A stretch of 45,912 nt of DNA from the IMG/VR virus record IMGVR_UViG_3300033143_003656, positions 1 to 45,912 of that record; one strand, given 5' to 3'. Below the pieces are notes generated by a model. That model saw only the letters and a list, made by a program, of their open reading frames with translations, made no database searches and was not told the origin of the DNA. This DNA is from a virus. The position numbers were made by a program, and so were the translations under genes. Below, one piece after another: positions 39,980 through 45,896 of this stretch. Numbering within the stretch: position 1 is the first letter of the stretch; every line of letters starts with the position of its first letter.

Positions 39980-40495
39980 ATGCAACAACTAACCTATGGC
40001 AGTCTGTTTACAGGCATTGGAGGAATAGATGAAGGATTCGAGCGAGCAGGATTGGAGTGCAAATGGCAAGTAGAAAACGAAAGCTACTGCGTGAAAGTAT
40101 TAGAGAAGCGATGGCCAGATGTAGAAAGGCATGAAGATGTCAGAAGAGTTGGGATACGAAACCTCGCGGCAGTTGACATTATATGCGGAGGATTTCCTTG
40201 CCAGCCACACAGTGTTGCCGGGAAGCGACAAGGCAAGGATGACGACCGCAACCTCTGGCCAGAATATCTCAGGATTATTAAAGAACTCAAGCCCACTTGG
40301 GTTATTGGTGAAAACGTGCCTGGGATCATCACGACCTATCTCGCGACAGTATTATCTAACCTGGAGAGTGCGGGTTATGAAGTCGCGACATTTAATCTTC
40401 CAGCTTTGGCCTTCGGAGCCGGGCATAGGCGAGAAAGAATCTTCATTGTGGCGCACACCGCAGGCATGGAACGCCAGTCAGGGGCCAAAGAGTGA
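39980..40495 (+). CDS. dcm: DNA cytosine-5 methyltransferase, N-terminal part (motifs I-VIII)
   Basis: 171 residues. Motif I is SLFTGIGGIDEG, motif IV GGFPCQPHS with the catalytic Cys in PCQ, motif VI GENVPG, and motif VIII RRERIFIVAH. The frame then stops, so the target-recognition region and motifs IX-X are missing. These are found in the overlapping frame that ends at 40961. Either the enzyme is two separate chains, as in some split m5C enzymes (for example M.AquI), or a +1 frameshift joins them. Sequencing error is the third option. The gene is expected to be leaderless (promoter at 39944). Confidence 0.8.
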   Translation: MQQLTYGSLFTGIGGIDEGFERAGLECKWQVENESYCVKVLEKRWPDVERHEDVRRVGIRNLAAVDIICGGFPCQPHSVAGKRQGKDDDRNLWPEYLRIIKELKPTWVIGENVPGIITTYLATVLSNLESAGYEVATFNLPALAFGAGHRRERIFIVAHTAGMERQSGAKE

Positions 40496-40961
40496 AGAGA
40501 AATACAGGCGAAGCATCGAGACAAACGAAAGCATGATCACCCTGGTGGATCAAGTAAAGCATGTTCCGAGGCTATGGCCTACGCCGGCGGCAAGAGACTG
40601 GAGAAGTCCAGGCTATAAAGCAAGCTACCATAAAAGGCGAGAGAAGCGGCAGCAGGCATTAAACGAAGAAGCCGCCTGGGGAGAAAAATCAGAAAAGCAA
40701 GGAGGCCAGTTAAATCCAGAATGGGTTGAGTGGCTCATGGGCTTTCCATCCGGGTGGACAGACATCGAGCGAGAAGGAAAGCTAGAATATCAAGCAGAAG
40801 AGGACGGAAGTTGGCCAGAAGAGCCAGACATCCCACGAGTAATCGGGCGAATACCGAACAGGGCCGCGAGAATAAAAGCATTAGGCAACGCAGTCGTGCC
40901 GGTCGTCGCCGAGTTTATTGGGAGAGCGATCATAAGCGCAAGCGAAGGAGCAGACGAATGA
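40137..40961 (+). CDS. Overlapping frame: methyltransferase C-terminal region with YAEDFLA-type N-terminus
   Basis: 274 residues in the +1 frame relative to the N-terminal part. The ATG at 40137 is preceded by AGAAAGG at suitable spacing. The N-terminus (LTLYAEDFLASHTVLPGSDK) resembles a phage/mobile-element protein type I know from DNA-methylase neighbourhoods. The C-terminal half contains the target-recognition-like LWPTPAARDWRSPGY and motif X (RIKALGNAVVPVVAEFIG). Residues 1 to about 120 therefore overlap the other frame while the rest completes the methyltransferase. It may be translated on its own, by frameshift, or both. Confidence 0.6.
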   Translation: MSEELGYETSRQLTLYAEDFLASHTVLPGSDKARMTTATSGQNISGLLKNSSPLGLLVKTCLGSSRPISRQYYLTWRVRVMKSRHLIFQLWPSEPGIGEKESSLWRTPQAWNASQGPKSEEKYRRSIETNESMITLVDQVKHVPRLWPTPAARDWRSPGYKASYHKRREKRQQALNEEAAWGEKSEKQGGQLNPEWVEWLMGFPSGWTDIEREGKLEYQAEEDGSWPEEPDIPRVIGRIPNRAARIKALGNAVVPVVAEFIGRAIISASEGADE

Positions 40962-41269
40962 GCAAACAAAACGAGCGAGATCAGTGGGGAGGAAGATTAG
41001 TCGGGTACACAGCCAGAAAGAAAGGCGTAAAACTTCAGATCATCGAAGTCGAAGAGATCCGCGCCGACACCTGGAGCAGTCGGCGCAGTAAGAAAAGCAG
41101 AGAAATCATAGCCAGAGTCAAAGATCGAGTACGGGCGAAAGCGCATAGACGGCTAGAAAAGTATATCATCGGCGGGATTCTAAGTGACAACAAAATCACA
41201 GAGAAGCAGGGCTACATTGGAAGCAGAAGCGGTCCGCGAAGCTGGAGAGTGCAGCTAACCATCAGGTAA
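40958..41269 (+). CDS. Small basic protein, unknown
   Basis: 103 residues from the ATG at 40958, which overlaps the previous TGA; GAAGGAG lies upstream. Very basic, with a SRRSKKSREIIARVKDRVRAKAHRRLEK helix and a GPRSWRVQL strand at the end. It is likely a nucleic-acid-binding protein, possibly co-acting with the methyltransferase. The longer frame from 40730 is open but has no ribosome site. No family recognised. Confidence 0.5.
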   Translation: MSKQNERDQWGGRLVGYTARKKGVKLQIIEVEEIRADTWSSRRSKKSREIIARVKDRVRAKAHRRLEKYIIGGILSDNKITEKQGYIGSRSGPRSWRVQLTIR

Positions 41270-41298
41270 TTGCTCAGTTCGGTTTCATCAGGTATAAT
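41270..41298 (+). promoter_or_regulatory. Duplicate promoter
   Basis: TTGCTC, 17 nt, TATAAT; identical spacer and -10 to the 39944 promoter. It begins at the stop of the previous gene. Confidence 0.8.
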
Positions 41299-41313
41299 TC
41301 ATAGACAGTATAA

Positions 41314-41333
41314 CTCCTCCTGAGCAGGGGGAG
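41314..41333 (+). promoter_or_regulatory. Leader hairpin with CTGAGCA apex
   Basis: CTCCTCC pairs with GGGGGAG (one T-G pair) over TGAGCA. AAAGGGG follows (41334-41340), then the ATG at 41348. Confidence 0.6.
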
Positions 41334-41347
41334 AAAGGGGAAAGCAA

Positions 41348-41599
41348 ATGAAAAAACAACAGCAACCGGCCTATCAAATAGATGTCTGTCATTATTGTGG
41401 TGCCAGCTATCATCCAATGCGGGTATACGTTAAAGAGCCATACCAAGAAAGGGGTAGAGCGAGGATCTACGTCTGCGATCTCAAAATCATCAGGGACGAG
41501 TGGGACGAAATCGTTCGAATCGAGCCAGTAACCGAGTGTCATGACAAAGCGACGGCCGAGGGGTGGAGCTATTCCGAAGTATTAACACCGAGGAGGTAA
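41348..41599 (+). CDS. Small protein with probable zinc site
   Basis: 83 residues. C14 and C17 (DVCHYCGASYHP) with C43 (IYVCD) and C64-H65 (TECHDK) form a likely zinc site. The second half includes a short helix and VLTPRR. Ribosome site AAAGGGG 7 nt upstream. First gene of the transcript from the 41270 promoter. Function unknown; small zinc proteins of this sort often bind nucleic acid. Confidence 0.6.
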   Translation: MKKQQQPAYQIDVCHYCGASYHPMRVYVKEPYQERGRARIYVCDLKIIRDEWDEIVRIEPVTECHDKATAEGWSYSEVLTPRR

Positions 41600-41602
41600 G
41601 CG

Positions 41603-42097
41603 ATGAACGAAGCAAAAGCGAAAGCCGCCCTGATAGACGCGCTGCGAGAGATACAGAGTATTCGATATGCACATCAAGCTGCCGTTAAATCATGGATGAC
41701 AAGTCTAGACAGGCATGAACACACAGCAAAAGCGCAAGATGCAACAATAGCTAACCTGCGTGATGAACTCATCGAAACCAAAAAAGAATTAGCGCACAGC
41801 TTAAAATGGGATGAGGCCGAAGCAAAAGCATACGAGCTGCAATATGCCGAGATGAAATCCGCGCATGAAGAGTTAGTAGAAGTCAAAGACGAGCTTCAAT
41901 CAGCGCGTGATGAGTTTGAAAGCGTAAATATGGCTTTTGCATCTGCGCTAAATCGTCTATGGGAGGACTTGCTGCCAAAAAGCTATGGCGAATGGGACTA
42001 CCCAAATCAAGCCTATAGATTTATCAAAGAAGAAGTAGAAAAACTTCGCGACGAATTACGCGAACTAAAACAAGCTGTAGACGAAGGAGAACTGTAG
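41603..42097 (+). CDS. Coiled-coil protein
   Basis: 164 residues, nearly all helical, with heptads in ANLRDELIETKKELAHSLK and EELVEVKDELQSARDEFE and a second coil at the C-terminus (EVEKLRDELRELKQAVDE). GGAGG lies upstream and the stop overlaps the next GTG by one base. It is similar in style to the 34191 protein but lacks its Trp heptad. No family recognised. Confidence 0.6.
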   Translation: MNEAKAKAALIDALREIQSIRYAHQAAVKSWMTSLDRHEHTAKAQDATIANLRDELIETKKELAHSLKWDEAEAKAYELQYAEMKSAHEELVEVKDELQSARDEFESVNMAFASALNRLWEDLLPKSYGEWDYPNQAYRFIKEEVEKLRDELRELKQAVDEGEL

Positions 42098-42822
42098 TGG
42101 ATCAACAACACAGTCTCAACGCACATCAATTAATCAACCAGAGCAGCGGCAACGTAGAGTGGTACACGCCGCTGGACATCATCGAAGCCGTTAAGAAAGT
42201 ATTCGGAGGAGAGATCGATCTAGATCCAGCCACCAGCCTGGAGGCAAACGCGAGGATCGGCGCGAGGCAGGCATATCTAGAGCCAGGCTGCCTAGAAGTA
42301 CCCATCGAGTTAACCGCCAACAATCCAGCCGTAAGGTTCTACCGGCAGTATCGAGAGCAAGACGGACTGAGCAAAGAGTGGGAAGGGCGAGTCTGGTTAA
42401 ACCCTCCATTCGGCCAGGCTGAGAGCGCCTGCAAGCTAGATGCAGACGGCAACTTCCGTTGTTACAAGAAAAAGTGTCAGAAGCGAGACTATCACATCGT
42501 ACAAGATCGGCCGGGCATGATAGATTGGGCTGAGAAGATGGAACGAGAATATCTAATAGGGCGGGTTAAAGAAGGGCTGATGATCACCTTCGCGAGTGAG
42601 AGCACCGTATGGGGGAAAGTCCTATGCAGATATCCCAGGTGGAAACCAGATCAGCGAATCAACTACATTGAGGCTGGGACAGACAAGCCAGCCAACGGCG
42701 TGAGCAAAGAGAGCATGGTCACGTATTTCGGGCCTGCAGTAGACAAATTTGCCAGCATCTTCATAGCGCGATTAGGCGGAAGCGTGGATATACCGTGGCG
42801 AGCAGAGAAGAGGAGCGAATGA
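42097..42822 (+). CDS. Phage-type DNA N6-adenine methyltransferase with zinc-like insert
   Basis: 241 residues; GTG start overlapping the previous stop. EWYTPLDIIEAVKKVFG (21-37), DLDPAT (41-46) and the catalytic NPPF (102-105) follow the order of the phage Dam (PF05869-type) family. Between NPPF and the next helix there is a cysteine-rich insertion (C112, C122, C127, H133; CYKKKCQKRDYH) that could bind zinc; I do not know it from typical members. The product methylates adenine in DNA. It is a second N6 enzyme beside the D12 Dam at 17209, with a different fold order. Confidence 0.8.
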   Translation: MDQQHSLNAHQLINQSSGNVEWYTPLDIIEAVKKVFGGEIDLDPATSLEANARIGARQAYLEPGCLEVPIELTANNPAVRFYRQYREQDGLSKEWEGRVWLNPPFGQAESACKLDADGNFRCYKKKCQKRDYHIVQDRPGMIDWAEKMEREYLIGRVKEGLMITFASESTVWGKVLCRYPRWKPDQRINYIEAGTDKPANGVSKESMVTYFGPAVDKFASIFIARLGGSVDIPWRAEKRSE

Positions 42823-43352
42823 GCTATATGAGTTATACAACAATCATAAACATCTGGCCTGGAGAGAAAATCGAAGAAGGAACAGAGCTAAGAAACTCCC
42901 ATGGAGCCGCGCCAATCGTATGGAACGCGATGAACAAACGGTATCTTCATGGAAGAGATCACGGCTGGTTAAGCAGCGACATGAGAAACATATGGGATCT
43001 ATGGGGAATCACAGCAGTACCGCTGCATCAGAGAGCCGTTATGGGCATGACCTTTGATCACGTCATCGTACTGCGGGAAGATTACGGCCGGGCCGCGAAA
43101 GACATCCGACAGTTTCTAAAAGACTTTCCAGAAACATATACAGGCGTAAATCATTGGCCTGTCATAGCAGAGATGTACGAGGGAAACCCGGACGTGCCGG
43201 CCATCGGCATCTGGCAGACCAGCATAAGCGAGAACCCATACGAAGGGGAATGGGACGAGAAAGAAGAAAAAGAAGGCGAACCGCAGTGGGAGCTATTCTG
43301 GAGTTTATACGAGCATTTAGGACAGGAGAGCAAGGAGGCAATGACCGAATGA
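42819..43352 (+). CDS. Unknown protein, 177 residues
   Basis: 177 residues; AGAGGAG and an ATGA overlap precede it, and ATG at 42828 is an alternative. Alpha/beta with NIWPGEKIEEGTELRNSHG, a Gly-rich turn and VIVLREDYGRAAKDIRQFLKDF, followed by an acidic tail. It is in the methyltransferase operon and overlaps the next gene by 4 bp. No family recognised. Confidence 0.5.
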   Translation: MSYMSYTTIINIWPGEKIEEGTELRNSHGAAPIVWNAMNKRYLHGRDHGWLSSDMRNIWDLWGITAVPLHQRAVMGMTFDHVIVLREDYGRAAKDIRQFLKDFPETYTGVNHWPVIAEMYEGNPDVPAIGIWQTSISENPYEGEWDEKEEKEGEPQWELFWSLYEHLGQESKEAMTE

Positions 43353-43528
43353 GCGACACAAGAGAATGGAAAAGATTCATCCTCACAAAACTAGAGAAAG
43401 AAATTGAGGCCAGCAAAGACAAAGCGAAATCTTCCCGGAAAGCAGGAGATCGTGCGAGTGCCATCTTCAACGAAGGACGGATAGCTGGATTGATCACAGC
43501 GGCCAGGCATATAGAGGGAAAACTATGA
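43349..43528 (+). CDS. Small helical protein
   Basis: 59 residues from the ATG at 43349 (ATGA overlap; AAGGAGG about 10 nt upstream). Helical and charged (KLEKEIEASKDKAKSSRKAGDRA), with an RIAGLITAARHIEGKL C-terminus. A longer frame to 43154 exists but is not supported by a site. Overlaps the next gene by ATGA. Confidence 0.5.
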   Translation: MSDTREWKRFILTKLEKEIEASKDKAKSSRKAGDRASAIFNEGRIAGLITAARHIEGKL

Positions 43529-43728
43529 GCGAAAGCAGCAAGTTAGCAAGCGGCGCCATGAAAATCGAGTTAAGCCAATACGATATGGCGCAAGCAATAG
43601 AATATTGGTTAAACAAGCAAATATTAAAGCTAGAAGTAAGCGTCACAATGCTAACAAGGGAAAAGCAAAGCGTAAGTAGTAGTGCGACGTTCAGTGTAAT
43701 CTTCGTCGAAAAGGAAGTGGAGCAGTAA
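43525..43728 (+). CDS. Small beta-type protein, unknown
   Basis: 67 residues. A helix (QYDMAQAIEYWLNKQI) is followed by a beta strand pair (EVSVTMLTREKQSVSSSATFSVIFVEKEV). It is coupled to the previous gene by ATGA and abuts the next one with no gap. Function unknown. Confidence 0.5.
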   Translation: MSESSKLASGAMKIELSQYDMAQAIEYWLNKQILKLEVSVTMLTREKQSVSSSATFSVIFVEKEVEQ

Positions 43729-43953
43729 ATGAACGATAAATACGGAGCAATCCACAACGACAAGCCCAGGTTCCGAGCAATTCGGGAGTGGGGAAACAAC
43801 TGGACCCTCTTAGATTTCAAGACCGGCATCCGAGTAATCGAAAAGAGTGGCAATCGGGCAGAAGTAGAAGATAGCGCCGAGAAACTAAACAAGATAGCGG
43901 GAGATGAAGTAGTAGAAAAAGCGGAGATGCAGGCGATCATCAGGAGAGAATAG
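43729..43953 (+). CDS. Small protein, unknown
   Basis: 74 residues, alpha/beta with WTLLDFKTGIRVIEKSG and a helical end (SAEKLNKIAGDEVVEKAEMQAI). It starts directly after the previous stop and is the last gene of the operon before a small-RNA-like unit with its own promoter. No family recognised. Confidence 0.5.
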   Translation: MNDKYGAIHNDKPRFRAIREWGNNWTLLDFKTGIRVIEKSGNRAEVEDSAEKLNKIAGDEVVEKAEMQAIIRRE

Positions 43954-43955
43954 AG

Positions 43956-43983
43956 TTGCCTTATCCGTACACTGTGGTACACT
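43956..43983 (+). promoter_or_regulatory. Promoter of a small RNA-like unit
   Basis: TTGCCT, 16 nt, TACACT. It starts just after a stop codon and is followed within 140 bp by a terminator with no gene between. Confidence 0.6.
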
Positions 43984-43989
43984 TGGTTT

Positions 43990-44121
43990 AATAACAAAAA
44001 CGCCCCGGCACGTTGCTGAGACAACGAGACGGAGCTAACCCAAGAGCTAGTGCAAGTAGCAGAGGGGCTAAGCGAATAATAGCCTTTTAACTCCTTCCTA
44101 GCAATGGGAAGGAGTTTTTTT
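43990..44121 (+). ncRNA. Candidate small non-coding RNA
   Basis: About 130 nt between a promoter and a strong terminator, with no open frame. GCCCC (44002-44006) can pair with GGGGC (44064-44068) to close the molecule. Inside, CGTTG and CAACG close over CTGAGA (44011-44026). The loop resembles the CTGAGCA apex of the leader hairpins. No named RNA family recognised. Confidence 0.6.
44089..44121 (+). terminator. Strong rho-independent terminator
   Basis: AACTCCTTCC pairs with GGAAGGAGTT over 8 nt, followed by TTTTT. Confidence 0.9.
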
Positions 44122-44139
44122 ATGTATTGATCAAATAAC

Positions 44140-44220
44140 ATTCAAGGTTCGGACAGGAACGGTTTGGAGAGGACAGGACTGGAAAGGCAGAGACAGGACG
44201 GGCGAGGACTGGCAAGGATT
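44140..44220 (+). repeat. GGNNN pentamer array A
   Basis: After CATTCAAGG, 15 consecutive pentamers (44146-44220) occur in one register; 14 start with GG and one with AG. No gene overlaps it. It lies in the leader of the HNH gene. Confidence 0.9.
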
Positions 44221-44241
44221 AAACATAAGCGAAGGAGAGAT

Positions 44242-44664
44242 ATGGATAGAGGAAAGGAATACGCGAGGTACATCGCGTCGGCAGCGTGGAACAGGAAGCG
44301 CGAAGAGCGTCGGGCAATTGATAAGAGCCGGTGCAGGACGTGCGGAGTCAGCGAAAACCTTCAGTGTCATCATGTGACATATAAGCGATTCGGTGATGAA
44401 GATGTAGAGAGAGATTTAATAACGTTATGTGCTGAATGTCATTTCGTAATAACAGGAGTCATACGGAATCGCAGATACAGCAAAAAAAAACATCAGGTTA
44501 AGCCAACAAAGGCAAAGGAAATGAGTTATGTTGCAAGAAAAAAGTTACCAACTAAAGTCAGTTTGTCCATTATTGATGCACAACGGGCAGTTAGCAGATC
44601 CGCTGAACGATTTCACTATCGCTATGAAAGCAGTAAGCGGGAAACGAAACAAAACGCCGGCTGA
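44242..44664 (+). CDS. HNH endonuclease
   Basis: 140 residues from the ATG at 44242 (GAAGGAGAGAT before it). C31 and C34 (CRTCG), the HNH histidines H43-H44 (LQCHHVTYKRFG), and C63, C66, H67 (LCAECH) give the zinc knuckle and beta-beta-alpha-metal active site of HNH nucleases. The C-terminal 45 residues are basic and lie in the frame overlap with the next gene, so they may be shaped by it. Free HNH proteins in phages act in packaging, homing or defence. The GGNNN array upstream is part of its leader. Confidence 0.75.
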   Translation: MDRGKEYARYIASAAWNRKREERRAIDKSRCRTCGVSENLQCHHVTYKRFGDEDVERDLITLCAECHFVITGVIRNRRYSKKKHQVKPTKAKEMSYVARKKLPTKVSLSIIDAQRAVSRSAERFHYRYESSKRETKQNAG

Positions 44665-45100
44665 TCATCAAGAGATGGGGCGGATTGAATTCTTAGGCGG
44701 GTTGTACATGGGCCAGAATGGGAAAGGCATTGCGCCGGTAATCCCTCCACAGAACATACGGGGGATGCTCATTCGGGCTGCGCGGAAACGGAAAGAAGGC
44801 AAGCTTGCAGAGTCAGGGCTTTTCATTATGGACAACACCTTCCTGGAGTACGAAGGTCCGACAGATCCAGACGAGATGTGGGAAGATGGCAGATTCACAG
44901 ATCGTCGTATGGTTGTAGTAAGTCGAAGTCGGATTGCCAGGACACGGCCGGTGTTTGACGAGTGGGAAGCGACCGTTGATGTGACCTACGATGACGAGAT
45001 CATCAGCGAGAGCATGTTAGACGAGTGGTTCCAGATCGCGGGGCATATCATCGGGCAGGGAGACAATCGACCGCAGAACGGACGGTTTGAAGTAGTATAG
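44528..45100 (+). CDS. Phage protein with GQGDNRP...GRF end, faint RAMP/Cas7-like motifs
   Basis: 190 residues; AAGGA lies about 10 nt before the ATG, which is inside the HNH gene. The N-terminus (SVCPLLMHNGQLADPLND), IPPQNIRGML (72-81), and the C-terminal GQGDNRPQNGRF (176-187) match a phage protein family I have seen annotated as hypothetical. The IP-x-xxIRGML-AAR pattern and the GxGDxRP-GRF end are reminiscent of RAMP/Cas7-type proteins (IPGxSxxGxxRxA), but this is only pattern similarity. It is flanked by GGNNN arrays on the downstream side. Confidence 0.5.
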   Translation: MLQEKSYQLKSVCPLLMHNGQLADPLNDFTIAMKAVSGKRNKTPADHQEMGRIEFLGGLYMGQNGKGIAPVIPPQNIRGMLIRAARKRKEGKLAESGLFIMDNTFLEYEGPTDPDEMWEDGRFTDRRMVVVSRSRIARTRPVFDEWEATVDVTYDDEIISESMLDEWFQIAGHIIGQGDNRPQNGRFEVV

Positions 45101-45192
45101 AGATTCAGGATCGGGCTTGGAAAGGCGCGGAGAGAAAGGATTTGGTTTGGAGGGCCGCCGTGTGGAGTGGATAGGCGGGACCGGGCAGGGAA
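45101..45192 (+). repeat. GGNNN pentamer array B
   Basis: It opens with AGATTCAGGATC. From 45119 to 45190, 8 of the 15 pentamers carry GG at the same register; several of the rest are shifted by one base. Confidence 0.8.
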
Positions 45193-45222
45193 CGAAGGAG
45201 GAGAGTAAAGTCTCCTCCTTCG
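45193..45222 (+). promoter_or_regulatory. 12-bp hairpin between arrays
   Basis: CGAAGGAGGAGA pairs with TCTCCTCCTTCG over GTAAAG, at the end of array B and directly before the ATTCAAGG that opens array C. Confidence 0.7.
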
Positions 45223-45225
45223 AGA

Positions 45226-45640
45226 GATTCAAGGTCAGCACGGGAAAGACGCGGCGATGTCGGGCAGGGCGAGCATGGGACAGGTGCGGCAGGGGAAAGT
45301 TTTAGGGCCTGATGTGGTGAGGACGGGACCGGCAGAGCGCGGAAAGGTCGGGCAGGAAGCGGCGCGGCGAGAACTGGCAGGGGTAAAAATCAAGGTGGGG
45401 TATGGCTAGAACTGGCAAGGACGGGAGAGGAAAGGTTCGGACCGGATCGGTATGGCAAGGAAAAGAATCAAGGTTTGGAAAGGCGGGGACAGGCATTGCA
45501 AGGACAGGACAGGACGGGATTGGTCCGGACCGGAAAGGATTGGCAAGGATTAGATTCAAGGATGGGTAGGAAAGGGACCGGCGGGGAAAGGTCAGCACCG
45601 GAATGAAGAGGACAGGACTGGCACGGCAAGGATTTATAAT
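45226..45640 (+). repeat. GGNNN pentamer arrays C to F
   Basis: Four modules open with (A/G)A(T)TCAAGG at 45226, 45388, 45466 and 45553. Within each, GG recurs every 5 nt: 8 of 8 at 45421-45460, 15 of 16 at 45471-45550, 12 of 15 in the last and 12 of 16 at 45306-45385. The register changes at the opening word. No gene on either strand is credible here. Confidence 0.85.
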
Positions 45641-45659
45641 ATTAGCAAAGGAGAGTAAC

Positions 45660-45896
45660 ATGGCACAACAGAAATTGCAGGCATTAGAAGAACTAGGAAC
45701 AGTGTTGGATCTGGAGAGTTGGAATTGGTTATTGATGCAGCATCCTCCCATAGCGGGAGCATTGGAAGCGGCAATCGCGGCCGGGGCCAACATAGAAGAT
45801 GTGAAGATGTTAGCCTGGTCTAGAACACAACGGCCGGAGATCGTTCAAAGAATCGTGAACGCTGCCAGGTGGTTGGAGGCGCAGGAAGAAGAATAA
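45660..45896 (+). CDS. Small helical protein, unknown
   Basis: 78 residues; AAAGGAG precedes the ATG at 45660. Helical, with LEELGTVLDLESWNWLLMQHPPIAG and IVQRIVNAARWLEAQEEE. It stands alone between GGNNN arrays, with the next one starting at 45897. No family recognised. Confidence 0.5.
   Translation: MAQQKLQALEELGTVLDLESWNWLLMQHPPIAGALEAAIAAGANIEDVKMLAWSRTQRPEIVQRIVNAARWLEAQEEE

Noticed and set aside
40730-40957. N-terminal extension of the 40958 gene
   Set aside because: No ribosome site and it lies inside the methyltransferase C-terminal frame; the ATGA overlap with GAAGGAG fits the ATG at 40958 better.
41510-41535. tRNA T-arm-like GTTCGAATC
   Set aside because: It is inside a well-supported gene and no cloverleaf can be drawn around it.
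43956-44664. IscB-type system with HEARO/omega RNA next to an HNH gene
   Set aside because: The HNH protein is only 140 residues with no RuvC or arginine-rich bridge region, and a terminator separates the RNA unit from it.
45302-45793. Long minus-strand open frame through the GGNNN arrays
   Set aside because: Its Pro/Ser/Leu-rich product simply mirrors the G-rich pentamers, it has no ribosome site, and it runs antisense through the 45660 gene.
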